A stretch of 64,000 nt of DNA from Symbiodinium natans. Lineage: Eukaryota > Sar > Dinophyceae > Suessiales > Symbiodiniaceae. A program made the position numbers and the translations under genes. Under the pieces are notes generated by a model that saw nothing but the letters and a program-made list of their open reading frames with translations, ran no database searches and was not told where the DNA came from. The stretch covers positions 1,296,251 through 1,360,250 of the forward strand of contig CAJNDS010002068.1 in NCBI GenBank assembly GCA_905221605.1, read 5' to 3'. Below are positions 9,470 to 19,119 of this stretch, piece after piece. Each line of letters begins with the position of its first letter. The stretch's first letter is position 1.

Positions 9470-9810
9470 GATTTGGGTTTAGGGTTTAGGGTTTAGGGTT
9501 TAGGGTTCAGGGTTTAGGGTTTTTAGGGTTTAGGGTTTAGAGTTAGGGTTTAGGGTTTAGGGACCCAGCAGCCCCCCCAAAAAGCTTCCAGTCGACGTCC
9601 TCAGGCTGCGTCGAGCGATCCCTACGACCTGAGCTCAGACATTGTCAGTTCCGAGGAGGTTAGGGTTTAAGGCTTAAGGTTTAGGGTTTAAGGTTTAGGG
9701 TTTAGGGTTTATGGTTTAGGGTTTAGGGTTTATGGTTTAGGGTGTAGGAGTTAGGGTTTCGGGTTTAGGGGTTAGGGTTTACGGTTTAGGGTTCAGGGTT
9801 CTTGGGTTCA
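9470..9810. repeat. TTTAGGG arrays flanking a candidate exon
   Basis: Two G-strand arrays, 9472-9562 and 9659-9810, with a 90-nt unique block between them. The second starts GTTAGGGTTT exactly at the exon end. Confidence 0.9.
9569..9658 (+). CDS. Candidate exon with donor in the telomeric array
   Basis: CAG at 9566-9568 and GAGGAG|GTTAGGG at 9653-9665 bound 90 nt with one clean frame, rich in Gln/Pro/Ser with an acidic end (SSDPYDLSSDIVSSEE). Casein-kinase-like Ser/Asp/Glu clusters suggest a disordered phosphorylated region. The 5' splice site would be the first repeat unit itself; the exon at 58859-58942 shows the same arrangement. Confidence 0.4.
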
Positions 9811-10170
9811 GGGCGGAGGGTGGAAGTTGTCTACTCATCGTTTCCGCAACCGCCAAGAGGCAGCACGTTGCTACAGCAATTCGGTACGCCAGCAGTGTAC
9901 ATACTGTTCGGGTACATTGTTAGCGACGTCGACTGCGACCAGCCTTGCATGTTTGAACCGGTGTCAACGTCAGCCCGTTTCCGGGTGGCAAAGCGACCAC
10001 CAAGGCGGATTGACGCAGACGAGTCTGCACTGGCTGCTAGAGCAGCAAAGGCAAAGGTGGCAACACCGAAGGCAACGCAGAAACCGCCACCGCCTATTGA
10101 CACCACGGCTGATGGCAGTGCTAAGCCCAAGGGGGTGCGGCTTTCGGGTCCAGTTCAGGCTATAGTCCCT
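9811..10170 (+). CDS. Candidate exon region, Ala/Lys/Pro-rich
   Basis: An open frame from 9802 runs 133 codons, the longest non-telomeric frame in the window. The part from about 9915 to 10135 looks most protein-like (FRVAKRPPRRIDADESALAA, then Ala/Lys and Pro/Thr runs). The ends run into degenerate TTTAGGG. A second plus frame and a minus frame are also long, so low stop density contributes. No domain is recognised; a basic, disordered region is the plain reading. Confidence 0.4.
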
Positions 10171-10696
10171 GATTCAGGGTTTTGGATCCCGGGGTCGGGG
10201 TGAGGGAGGATCTAGCGTTTGTTTTGCAGGTTTTTTGGGGGCATTCAAGGGATCAAGCCTCTGAGGTTTCTTGGAAAACTTGTGATAATTCGGCGCCTTA
10301 TGTTGAATCACTCAGAGTTCCTAAGCCCTAGGCCCTAGACCCAGAGCCCTGAGCCCGAAAAACCCAAAAGCCAAAGCTAGGGTTTAGGGTTTGAGGCTCA
10401 GGGTTTAGGGCTTAGGGTTTAGGAGGGCTGAAGACAGATTTTTTGAGGAAGGCTCGGGATTATCGGGAGTGCTGCGTTCGGCTCGGATTGGAGTCTTGGT
10501 GTTGGCCTGTGCTTGTGCTGTGAGGGACCTGTCTGCGTTGTGGATTCCATTGGACAGTTGTTGCCATTTTGGTGCTGGAGGAGCTATGGGTTTAGGGTTT
10601 GGGGTTGAGGGTTTGGGTTTTCAGGTGCTTTTGGGTTTAGAGTTTAGGAAGAGCTAAGTTGAGACCTTTGCTGTGTAGGCTTGGCTTAGGGCTTAG

Positions 10697-10778
10697 GATG
10701 CTCTGTGCTGAGGAAGTCATTGACCTCCTCGACGAAGATGACGAAGAGGAGGAGGAGAAGGACGCGCTTAGGGTTTAG
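10697..10778 (+). CDS. Candidate acidic exon with SUMO-interacting-like motif
   Basis: After CTTAG at 10692-10696 an ATG-containing frame encodes EVIDLLDEDDEEEEE. A V-I-D-L-L core followed by an acidic run fits the known SUMO-interacting motif pattern. The frame reads into TTTAGGG and stops at 10776-10778, so the true end is probably near 10766. Acidic stretches arise easily from GA-rich repeats, so the motif call is tentative. Confidence 0.35.
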
Positions 10779-11676
10779 GGCCTTTAGGGTTCAGGGCTTC
10801 GGGCTTAACTCAAGCTCTGAACCCTTTTTGCTCTTATTGAGCTGCGCTTGGCTAACGCCCCTACAGCCCACGAGCCGGGTTTTTAGGGTTTAGGGTTGCC
10901 TGGCCTGCCCTTGGGAGATTGGACTCTCCCTTTGGGGGGTGTTTCGTGGGGGGGCATAAAGCGAACTTGCCCAGGGATGCTTTTAGGGTCAGCAGCTACA
11001 AACCTAAGCCTAAAACCCTGATCTCTCTTACTTAGGAACCATTCTGTACTTAGGAGTGCTTTCAGGGTCAGCTCCTACAAGCCTAAGCCCTCAAACCCCA
11101 AGCATTCTTACCTAGGAATCTGTCTTGTGCTTTCACGGACCAGGGCCCGATCGCTATTGACAGTAGGCCAGGAGTCTGACAAAGCCTTTGGAGCCAACAC
11201 CCCTAAACCCGAAACCTAAACCGTAACTAGCCCCGTTTAAGGTTTAGGGGTTCAAGGGGTTGAGGGTTGAGCAATGTGGGTGTCGGGTGTAGGGGTTACC
11301 TTTCACCCTAAACCCTGATACCCTAATACCCTAATACCCTAATACCCTAAACCCTACACCCTAAGACCTAAACCCGAAGCCAAAAGCGACAAGCCCCATG
11401 CCTCCCCCCTGAAGTGACGTCGAGGAGGCGAATGACTTCCTCTGGGAGAATCCGGAGGATGAGGAGGCCGGTTTTCCTGTGACATCCTTAAATAGGGTTT
11501 AGGGTTAACCCGTTTCTTTTTCTCCCGCGGGGGGGGGGTGGGGGGGGGGGGTACGGGTTTAGGCTTTGGAGGGGGGGGAGGGGGGGTCCTCTGAGCCCTA
11601 AACCCTAAACCCTAAACCCTAAACCCTAAACCCGAACAGCCCTGCACCCTAAACATTGAAACCCTCCCTAACATAG

Positions 11677-11749
11677 CTCTTCAGGCCGTGGGGGCCGGGT
11701 TCGGGATTGCCCTGTTAGGATGCTGGGGGCTTGTGCGTGTAGGCTTCAG
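11677..11749 (+). CDS. Candidate exon with hydrophobic segment
   Basis: TAG at 11674-11676 and TTCAG|GTAGTGG at 11745-11756 bound an open frame translating to AVGAGFGIALLGCWGLV, which reads as a membrane-spanning helix. It lies between a CCCTAAA tract (11595-11640) and a long TTTAGGG array (11764-11893). No family is recognised. Confidence 0.35.
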
Positions 11750-11763
11750 GTAGTGGTTTAAGG

Positions 11764-11893
11764 CTTAGGGTTTAGTGTTTAGGGATAGGGTTTAGGGTTT
11801 AGGGTTTAGGGTTTAGGGTTTAGGGTTTAGGGTTTAGGGTTTAGGGTTTAGGGTTTAGGGTTTAGGGTTTAGGGTTTAGGGTTTAGGGTTTAG
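11764..11893. repeat. Long TTTAGGG telomeric array
   Basis: About seventeen TTTAGGG units, nearly all perfect; the longest G-strand array in the first 15 kb. Confidence 0.97.
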
Positions 11894-12012
11894 GACCTAG
11901 GGACACGAACCCGGTGTAAAGAAAATATGCTAACGTGTTTATTCCCAGGCACGTTGTGCCTGGGCAATATGGGAGTTTCCGATGATGTGGGTCGTTTTTG
12001 CTGGGTCCACTT

Positions 12013-12142
12013 AAGTGGGAATCTAAGATCTAGGACCCGGAGTAGGCCCTTATTTCCTTTTTGGCATTGGGGTTCCCTCATCATCCCCTTAAAACCAAAA
12101 AGCGTGCCATCTTATTCCTAGGCTACACCTGGGCCTAGACAT
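12013..12142. mobile_element. MITE, CTAGGACCCGGAGTAGGCC family
   Basis: A complete copy. Left end TCTAGGACCCGGAGTAGGCC, core GGTTCCCTCATCATCCCCTTAA and AACCAAAAAGCGT, right end CCTAGGCTACACCTGGGCCTAG. Ends are about 15-bp inverted repeats. It serves as the reference for copies interrupted by telomeric arrays. Confidence 0.8.
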
Positions 12143-12239
12143 TATCGAGGGTGTCATGGGGGATCCTCATTTTGTTCAGTGCCGCATGGCTTCCGGACAC
12201 CTGCCAACATATGTGTTTGGAGTGAATGACGTCGCTACA

Positions 12240-12712
12240 CCACCTCTGAACCCCAAGATCCCCCGTGATCCTAAATCCCCTAAACCTTAACACCTCCAAA
12301 CAGGCCCTAAACCCCTAAACCCTAAAATCCTTAAACCCCGAAACTTCCAAATCCAAAAAAAACCATTCCCTGAACCCCTAAACAGTTCCTAAACCTCTAA
12401 ACCCTTAAACCCCTGAACAGTTCCTAAGCTCCAAACCCCTACACCCTTCCCTTAAACCCCAAAAAACCCCTAAACCCTAAAACCCATGCCCAGTAACCAT
12501 ATGTCAGTAAGGGTACCCTTTTTTGGGAACCCTAAACCCTACACCCTGAACCCGGCCTTGAACTGGGGCTTACCCTAAACCCTTCAACCCTAATTCCTTG
12601 AACCCTGCAAACCCTCAACCTTACGAAGCCTTACGACCTAAACCCTAAACCCTAACCCCTAAACCCTACACCCTAAACCCTACACCCTACACCCTAAACC
12701 CTTGAAGGCGCT
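12240..12712. repeat. Degenerate CCCTAAA region
   Basis: Mixed CCCTAAA, CCCCTAAA, CCCTACA and CCTTAAA units with little unique sequence. No gene is seen. Confidence 0.85.
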
Positions 12713-12761
12713 CAGAAAGGCCGTGGCAGCAGCTGTGAAGGAGCTGCGCGGCAGCACATGA
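12708..12761 (+). CDS. Candidate terminal helical exon
   Basis: After AAG at 12705-12707, 17 codons (ALRKAVAAAVKELRGST) and a TGA stop at 12759-12761. Ala/Lys/Glu-rich like the mini-exon family. A CCCTAAA region precedes it; too short to be sure. Confidence 0.3.
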   Translation, partial: ALRKAVAAAVKELRGST

Positions 12762-12789
12762 GAGCTCGAGCCTGCAGCCCCTCTACTAC

Positions 12790-12972
12790 GAGGAGCCGGA
12801 GTAGGCCCTTATTTCATTTTTTTGGGGTTTCGGGTTTACAGTTTCGGGTTTAGGGCAACTAGGACCCGGAGTAGGCCCTTATTCACTTTTTTTGGGGTTG
12901 GGGTTCCCTTATAATCCCCTTAAAGCCAAAACAGCGTACCCTTTTCATTCTTAGATTACTCCTGGGTCTAGA
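12790..12972. mobile_element. CTAGGACCC-family MITE with duplicated left end
   Basis: The left 40 bp appear twice (12791-12830 and 12857-12899: GGAGTAGGCCCTTATT and onward), separated by about 26 bp of degenerate TTTAGGG. The remainder is a complete copy ending TTACTCCTGGGTCTAG. Confidence 0.75.
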
Positions 12973-12974
12973 CT

Positions 12975-13079
12975 ATCTGCCTAAGAACCACCCCCCAAAA
13001 GGATAAAGGATATTCTTCCTTCTAAGGGCAATAGAGGGATGATGATTTCGCACTTTTTTGGTGGTTCTTAAGCAAATGA
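12975..13079. mobile_element. MITE, CTACTATTTGCTTAAGAACC family
   Basis: CTGCCTAAGAACCACC at the left pairs with GGTGGTTCTTAAGCA at the right. The interior is AT-rich (ATATTCTTCC, GGGATGATGATTTCGC). It abuts the preceding MITE directly: a nested or tandem insertion site. Confidence 0.8.
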
Positions 13080-14379
13080 GGTGGGGTCGATCAACAGCCT
13101 GTAAGGGCTTGGGACTTGGGGGGTTTGGGGGCTTGAAGACCCCCAAGCCTCAGCTGCTGCAAAGCCCGACCAAAACCAGCCACCACCCTTATAACCCCAA
13201 AGCGCCTCAACCCTTGTGCAAAATCCCTTGAGCCTAAACCCTAAACCCTAAACCCTAAACGCCTAAACCCCATCCGAGGTCACTGAAGACCCTGGCGCCT
13301 TGGCAGGGATTACTTAGTGGGGACGGAATTAAGACCAGAGCCGAAATCATTGCCAGATCATCCCCTTCTAAGCCCTAGGGTCTGGGGTTTAGGGTTTAGG
13401 GTTTTGGGTTTAGGGTTTAGGGTCTAGGGTCTAGGGCTGGGCCCTGAATAATCGGTACCCAAAATACTCATTCGAACGGAATCGCCAAGTAGTTAGGGGC
13501 TCTAGGGCTGAATGACTTGAAGCTCTAGGTGCGAGATCCAGCAATCGAAACCCTGTAAGCCTGAACCCGAAACCCTAGCCCTAAACCCCAAACGCTAAAC
13601 CCTACTTGCATCGGTCTGACAGCTTGCAGGAAGGACCCTGAACCCTCGCCAGTGAATGTCTCTCGGCACACCTCCCATGTAGCACGAAAGTCCGTAATGC
13701 AAAAGGCAAACTTGATGATGACGAAGCACGAAGCCTCAACCCTAAACCCCTAAACCTCTAAACCCTAGACCCCTAAACCCCTAAACCCTAAATCGTATAT
13801 CCCAAACCCTGAACCCCTGAACCTTATACCTGAACCAGTCCTGAACCCAGTAACCCTGAGAGCCTGCACCAACATAATAATCACACAGAAAGGTTTAGGG
13901 TTTCGGATTTACTGCGTCCTTGCTGGCTTTGATTTTACATTTTCGTTGTCATAAAACCCAATAAGGATTAAACATGACATTTTTAAATAGAACAAGGACC
14001 CAGTTTATAGGGTGTAGGGATAAATCTTGCAGAACCTTAAGCCCGAGACAAGCCTCAAAGCTTGGACCTAGACTGGCTGTGAGCCATAGCACAAGCCCAA
14101 AGTCCTGAGCTCCATACATTAGCCTTGTGTAAGCCCTCAGCAAGCCCTAAACCCTAAACCCCAAACCCTAAACCCTAAACCCTCAACACTATGAGACCTC
14201 AATCCTAAGCATGAGACCTAAACTCTCAGCTCTAAACCTTGTAAGCCCTTAGCAAGCCCTTAGCTCGAAACCCTCAGAGTCAGCCCTAACCCTTAAAAAA
14301 GTGGAGCCCCAAACCCTAGGCTTTCGGTTTTAGGGCTTTGGGTTTAGGATTTAGAGTTTCGGGTTCAGGGTTTACCTGG

Positions 14380-14467
14380 GACTCTATTTGCCTGCAGTTT
14401 AGTAGTAGCCACCCTTAATTCGTAGGTATCACCCATACAACTGTAGTTAAAGAGGATCCCAGGTAGG
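14380..14467. mobile_element. Small inverted-repeat element
   Basis: CCTGGGACTCT at the left and AGAGGATCCCAGG at the right are inverted around about 60 bp. No coding sequence. Confidence 0.5.
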
Positions 14468-14510
14468 GTTTCGGATTTAGGGTTTCGGGTTTAGGGTTTT
14501 GGTTTTAGCC

Positions 14511-14604
14511 CCTGGTTCTTAGTAGGGAATGAGGCCCTATGTATACCCTTTCCGACATTACATAGGGCCCTCATTCCCTCATTCCATCATTCCCTACTAG
14601 GAAC
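14511..14604. mobile_element. Palindromic MITE, GGTTCTTAGTAGGGAATGAGG family
   Basis: GGTTCTTAGTAGGGAATGAG pairs with CATTCCCTACTAGGAACC, and an inner GGCCCTATGTA pairs with TACATAGGGCC. A relative is at 51996-52136. Confidence 0.75.
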
Positions 14605-14752
14605 CAGCCAGTTTACCCTAACCCTAAACCCAAAACCCTAAACCCTAAACCCTAAACCCTAAACCCTACAGCCCCAGACCCTAAACCCTACAGCCCTAAA
14701 CCCTAAAGACCCTGTTTAGGGTTTCGGGTTCTGAGTGTAGGGTGACCATCAG

Positions 14753-14792
14753 GCCCTCGAGCAGCAGCGCGTCATTGACGAGGCCAAGCACA
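14753..14792 (+). CDS. Coiled-coil mini-exon
   Basis: CAG at 14750-14752 and a GTCG at 14793 bound 40 nt, 13 codons plus one base (ALEQQRVIDEAKH). It has Glu/Gln/Ala/Arg-rich composition and the same GTCG after the exon as the copies at 19063, 20111, 26247 and 33438. Confidence 0.45.
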
Positions 14793-14984
14793 GTCGGGAG
14801 CCAAGTTCTTCCAACCCTTTGTGGAGGATTTTTAACCCTAAACCCCGAAACCCTGAAACCCTAAACCCTAAACCCTAAACCCTAAACCCTAAATAGGGTC
14901 TTTAGGGTTTTGGGCTGTACGTAGGGTTTACTTGGGAGGCCCATACTTGGAACCCTGCTTCTAGCTACCCATGAATCCAAAGAG

Positions 14985-15093
14985 CCCTTCATACCCTTTG
15001 AATAAGGAAGAATACCTTCAATCATGCGAAGGATCCCTGTATAGCTTAAGGTGTATTCCTGAATTAGAGAGTATTGGGCTCTCTGGGAACCTC
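14985..15093. mobile_element. MITE, CCCAGAGAGCCC family
   Basis: AAGAGCCCTTCATACC at the left and GGGCTCTCTGGG at the right. Inner motifs GAAGAATACCTTCAATCATG and AAGGTGTATTCCTGAATT surround GGATCCCT. Confidence 0.65.
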
Positions 15094-15162
15094 CGAGTTG
15101 GGATTGAGTGTCTGCGAAAAAGGGGGGGGGGGCAGGGGGTGGGTTTTTTTGGTTTTTTGGTA

Positions 15163-15267
15163 CTACTATTTGATTAAGAGCTGCCGAAAAATAGCAGATA
15201 ACAATCCCTATGTTACCCTTATGAAGGATTTTTGAGTTTTTTGGGGGGGTTCTCAAGCAAATAGTAC
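15163..15267. mobile_element. MITE, CTACTATTTGCTTAAGAACC family
   Basis: CTACTATTTGATTAAGAGC at the left pairs with GGTTCTCAAGCAAATAGTA at the right: about 19-bp terminal inverted repeats, total about 105 bp, no coding capacity. Confidence 0.85.
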
Positions 15268-15364
15268 TAGGTTAGGGTTGGAGGGTGTAGGCTTGAGGGC
15301 TTTGGGGCTGAGTGCTTGGGGTCCAGAGAGTTGAGCTGTTTTCAAGCCTGGGGTCTGGTTTGAG

Positions 15365-15590
15365 GCGGTTTCAGGGTTTAGGGTCCAGGGTTTAGGGGTC
15401 TAGGGGTTTAGGAGTTAGGGGTTTAGGGGTTTAGGGGTTTAGGGGTTTAGGGGTTTAGGGGTTTAGGGGTTTAGGGGTTTAGGGGTTTAGGGGTTTAGGG
15501 GTTTAGGGGTTTAGGGGTTTAGGGGTTTAGGGGTTTAGGGGTTTAGGGGTTTAGGGGGTAGGGTTGAGGGTTTAGGGTTTAGGGCTTAGG
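15365..15590. repeat. TTTAGGGG (8-bp) variant array
   Basis: About eighteen nearly perfect TTTAGGGG octamers (15410-15555) flanked by heptamer units. Homogeneity of a unit that differs from the genome-wide heptamer points to local amplification rather than direct telomerase templating. Confidence 0.95.
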
Positions 15591-15599
15591 GCCGGAGAT

Positions 15600-16278
15600 G
15601 GCTTAGGGCTTTTGGGTTTAGAGTTTCTAGGTTTTTTGGGCCTTGGGCCTTAGGAGTTTTTGAGTTTTAGTGCGGCTTGGGGCCTAAGGTGGGTCTGGTG
15701 CGTTCAGGCTTTCGGGGTTTTGAGGTCTGGAGAGTTCTGGACCCTAAGCCCTGAACCCTGCACCCAAAGCCTGCTAGAGGCTTAGCCCTAGATAGACACT
15801 GCACCCTATTGAACCCTAAACGGTAAGACACCCCGCACCCCAACCTTACATCCCAGATCCTAACTCAGACCTTTCAACCCCCATGCCTCAACGCCTAGCA
15901 ACCTAAATCCCAAGCTAAACCCGAAATCCTAAACCCTAAGCCCTAAACCCTAAATTTGAAACCCCAAGCCCTCAGCTCTTAGCCTTGAGCACTTAGCCAC
16001 AAAAGCCCTACAACGAAGAATCCCCAAAAGCCCTATGTAATCTTAATCTCGGCAACCACCTGGGTTCAGGGTTTGGGGTTTTGAAACCGCTTGGCAGCCC
16101 TAAACCACACAATGGTTTCTAGGGTTTAGGGTTTAGGGGTTGAGGGCTTACAGGGTTTACAACCCCGACAAAGCGCTAAAGCTTCAAGAAAGAAACGTGG
16201 AACATCTCAAACAGCAATCCTCAAAAAAACTGAAAAAAAAAAGCACTGAACCCTCCAGAACAGCCTCCTAAAGTCGTG
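15600..16278. other. Gene-free stretch
   Basis: Decayed telomere-like heptamers in both orientations (GGGTTT/GGGCTT left of 15720, CCCTAA/CCCAAA right of it). No frame, element or RNA gene is recognised. Confidence 0.6.
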
Positions 16279-16440
16279 GGTTTCTCTACTACCCCCTTCT
16301 TTACTACCGCCCCCCCTCCCCCTAGTTCCCCCTTAAATAAGCTAAATTGGGTTTATTAACTGGCCCTAAATAGCCTTAATTGTGGGGAAAACCTGTGGGG
16401 GGAACCTAGGGGTAGTATAGAGAGGGGTAGTAGGGGAACC
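16279..16440. mobile_element. MITE, GGGTTCCCCTACTACCCC family
   Basis: CTACTACCCCCTTCTTTACTACC and CTAGTTCCCCC at the left mirror GGGGGGAACCTAGG, GGTAGTATAGAGAGGGGTAGTAGG and GGAACCC at the right. A complete copy; relatives are at 32331-32523 (interrupted) and 39411-39560. Confidence 0.8.
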
Positions 16441-16987
16441 CTTGAATTAGAAAAATACGGCTCTTCCCTAAACGACAGTCTCGCTCGAGGTGCGATGGCT
16501 GCCAGCCAGGTGGGCGGCCCGGGCCCAGTGTCGATTAGGGCTTGGTAGGATTCCTGAACCTTACACCTCTTGAACCCTAAACCCTAAATCGTAAGCCCTA
16601 ACCCCTGAAGCCCTATCTGAACTAATAGGGCTGAATCGGGAATATGAGGTTTATAGTCCACCTCATTCGGGTTTGTTTGGTGTCCAATCAAGGGGGTTTC
16701 CAGGGAAGCGACCCGAAACCCTGAGCCCTGAACCCTGCGGGTACTCATTGAAAAAGGGCCGTTGGGGCTCATGCTGAGAGAACGGCTGTCTTAAAGTGGT
16801 GAGCTCACGATGTGCGTTCAGGGCTGCTTTAGGGTGCTTAGGGTTCCGTAGGGGGTTTGGGGTGCTTAGGGTGATTAGGGTAAGGGCCCCAGTGCTGTTA
16901 TCATCGGGTCCCCCAAACTTCCCTTGAGAGCCTCTAGGTGTAGGGTTTGTCGCTCAAGAGGTTTACTCGGAGGTTCATGGGTAGTCT

Positions 16988-17142
16988 TACTTGGAGGTTC
17001 ATGGTACTCAATAACCACTTATAACTAGGCTTATAGCCCTACTTATCATCGGGATAACCCCTATAAGGCCCTTTACGGGTATTATAAGTAGGGTTATAAG
17101 TACAGTTGTAAGTGGTTAGTATGTACCATGAACCTTCAAGTA
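16988..17142. mobile_element. MITE, CTTGGAGGTTCATG family (long subtype)
   Basis: TACTTGGAGGTTCATGGTAC at the left and GTACCATGAACCTTCAAGTA at the right are near-perfect 20-bp inverted repeats. Inner arms (TATAACTAGGCTTATAGCC / TTATAAGTAGGGTTATAAG) extend the hairpin. Very similar copies at 19922-20075 and 21458-21614 define a recent subfamily. Confidence 0.88.
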
Positions 17143-17406
17143 AGTAGTGTTGGAAGTGAGAAGTGCCCTACATGGGCATCAAAAGACCTCCAAAAGTAAG
17201 GAGTCAAGGCTTTGCCTAAGCCCTAAGCCCTAAGGCGACACCCTAAACCCTGAGCCTTTGTCATAGTGGGGCAACATTTTACATCTTTAAGGGTACTTAA
17301 ACTCAAGAAGGAATAAACAATTAAGTTTTTATTACTTTCCCAACCATGAACCAGAAGCCCCGAGTTCGCCCCCCCCCACCCCCCCCACCCCCCAACACGC
17401 TTGCAG

Positions 17407-17451
17407 GAGGAAGGCATCGACGAGGCCTTGAATTGGGAGCAGGGGGTCTGA
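17407..17451 (+). CDS. Candidate short terminal exon
   Basis: TTGCAG at 17401-17406, then EEGIDEALNWEQGV and TGA. The motif IDEALNW resembles the third helix of UBA domains, but only 14 codons are present, so this remains suggestive. Confidence 0.3.
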   Translation, partial: EEGIDEALNWEQGV

Positions 17452-17618
17452 CTTGAAGTTCAGACCCTGAACCGGGAACCCTCAACCCTGGACCCGAAAC
17501 CCTATTTTCCAAACCCCAAACCTTAAACCCTAAACCTGCAGCCTGCGTACTAAACCTGGTTTGGGGTTTGGGAGTTGGGCTTGTGGGGGGGGGGGGGGGG
17601 GGGGGGGAGGGGGCCCAA

Positions 17619-17756
17619 TGCGCATAAATAGCCGAGATTCTTCAAGTTCAAGAATCGTCATTCAAAAGAATACGCGTATTCCCCAAGCGAGTGCTTTCTG
17701 GGAAGACATAATGATTCAGCGACCGGAAAGAGCTCACATACCCTCAACTCGAACCT
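17619..17756 (+). CDS. Candidate small open frame
   Basis: ATG at 17619 opens 46 codons to the first stop. The protein is Ser/Ile/Arg-rich (INSRDSSSSRIVIQKNTRIP) and not telomere-derived. It follows a G tract. No family is recognised; a minus-strand frame overlaps. Confidence 0.25.
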
Positions 17757-17889
17757 AAGGACCCTAAAGCACGAAAGCCTCAAAGCCAGCCCCCCCCCCC
17801 CGCCTAAGCCCTCACGTCTTGCGCTTATGTGTTTGCACACTTGTGCACTGTAATTTGCAAGCGTTGTATTCATAGCCTTCAAAACCTGT

Positions 17890-18077
17890 ATAGGCTTTTC
17901 TCTTTTCTCCTTGTATCTGTGTTTCTTGTTTGTTTTTTCTCATTGTGCCTTCTTACATCTGATGCGTTGCTTGTGTGCCCCTGTCACAGGAAACCCGGTT
18001 TGCCCTCTATTCCTCTGTTGGTACCTTCGCGCCCCGGCCGCAGTGACAGAGGGTCATGGACTGTCGCTTGGACGGGA
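17890..18077 (+). CDS. Polypyrimidine tract plus candidate exon
   Basis: 17890-17985 is strongly T/C-rich and ends CTGTCACAG (17981-17989), the best 3' splice-site architecture in the window. The sequence after it is open in two frames: one gives ETRFALYSSVGTFAPRPQ and stop, the other about 32 codons to a stop at 18075. I cannot choose the frame. Confidence 0.35.
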
Positions 18078-18498
18078 GTTAATACCCTGAGGCCTAAACC
18101 GAAACCCTAAACCCTAAATCTCAAACCCTAAACCCCAAACCTAAACCCTAAACCAACCTACCCAAGGCCCGGCACAGAGCCCATGCACCTTAAACCGCAT
18201 ACAGGGCCTGCAGGGGTTAGGGTTTAGGGTTTAGGGTTTAGGGTTTAGGGTTAGTGAGATAAAGCTATTACATGCGTGAGTAGCCGGTTCCAATCACGGA
18301 ATCTCTAGGGGCAGTGACGGGAGTCCGGTCCACAGGTTTCCACAGCAAAGTCAGTGTGCCAAGAGGAGAGACAGTAGACACCTGTGGCGGGCTTTTAGGG
18401 TTTAGAGTTTTGGGTTTTGGGTGTAAGGGTTTACTGTTTAGGGGCTTAGGGTTTTTTTTGGGGGTTCAGGGGTTTGGGGTGTAAAGTTTAGGGTTTAG

Positions 18499-18678
18499 GG
18501 TATCGACAGTGGTACGCCGGAAGTCAGAAGCTTACAGGTGTGCGTGCTTTTTGCGGTTGCAGTGGCTGCATACCCCAATCCCCTAGACCGTAAACCCTTA
18601 ATCAAAACCATGATGCTAAAACCCTACACCGCTGCTTTCTACACATCTTTTGCCCGAAGTGCCTGCCTCTCGTTCTAA
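18499..18678 (+). CDS. Candidate exon beginning at TTTAG of a telomeric unit
   Basis: The frame opens directly after TTTAG (18494-18498) and runs 59 codons to TAA at 18676-18678. It includes a hydrophobic run (VCVLFAVAVAAY) and a Lys/Arg segment. If spliced, the acceptor would be the telomeric repeat itself. An internal TTGCAG offers an alternative start. No family is recognised. Confidence 0.35.
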   Translation, partial: GIDSGTPEVRSLQVCVLFAVAVAAYPNPLDRKPLIKTMMLKPYTAAFYTSFARSACLSF

Positions 18679-18919
18679 ACCCTGAAACCCAAAACCCCGA
18701 ACACACAGAAAACCCGCGCAAAACTAAACCCCAAGCCCCCAATCCCAACACTCCCCCCCCCGCCCCCCCAAATCCTATGAATCACCCCTCAGCCCCTAGA
18801 AAAGCCCTAAACCCTAAACCCTATCACCTAAACCCCAAACCCCCACAAAGCAAGGAAAAGCCCTTAACCTCAAACCTTAAGGCCCTAAACCCTAAACCCT
18901 GAATGCTGAACCCTAACCC

Positions 18920-19033
18920 CTAAACCCTAAACCTAAACCCTAAACCCTAAACCCTAAACCCTAAACCCTAAACCCTAAACCCTAAACCCTAAACCCTAAA
19001 CCCTAAACCCTAAACCCTAAACCCTAAACCCTA
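18920..19033. repeat. Long CCCTAAA telomeric array
   Basis: About sixteen CCCTAAA units in a row, immediately upstream of a coiled-coil mini-exon. Confidence 0.97.
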
Positions 19034-19062
19034 AGCCGGACACCCCAAACCCTAAACTCAAG

Positions 19063-19119
19063 GAGGCGGACCTGCGACGCCAAGCCTCCGCGGTTCAGGA
19101 GGAAAACGCCCAAGAGCAG
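19063..19119 (+). CDS. Coiled-coil mini-exon
   Basis: AAG at 19060-19062 and CAG|GTCG at 19117-19123 bound 57 nt, 19 codons in phase 0 (EADLRRQASAVQEENAQEQ). Charged heptad-like pattern; same GTCG continuation as its relatives. Preceded by CCCTAAA, followed by TTTAGGG (19180-19210). Confidence 0.5.
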
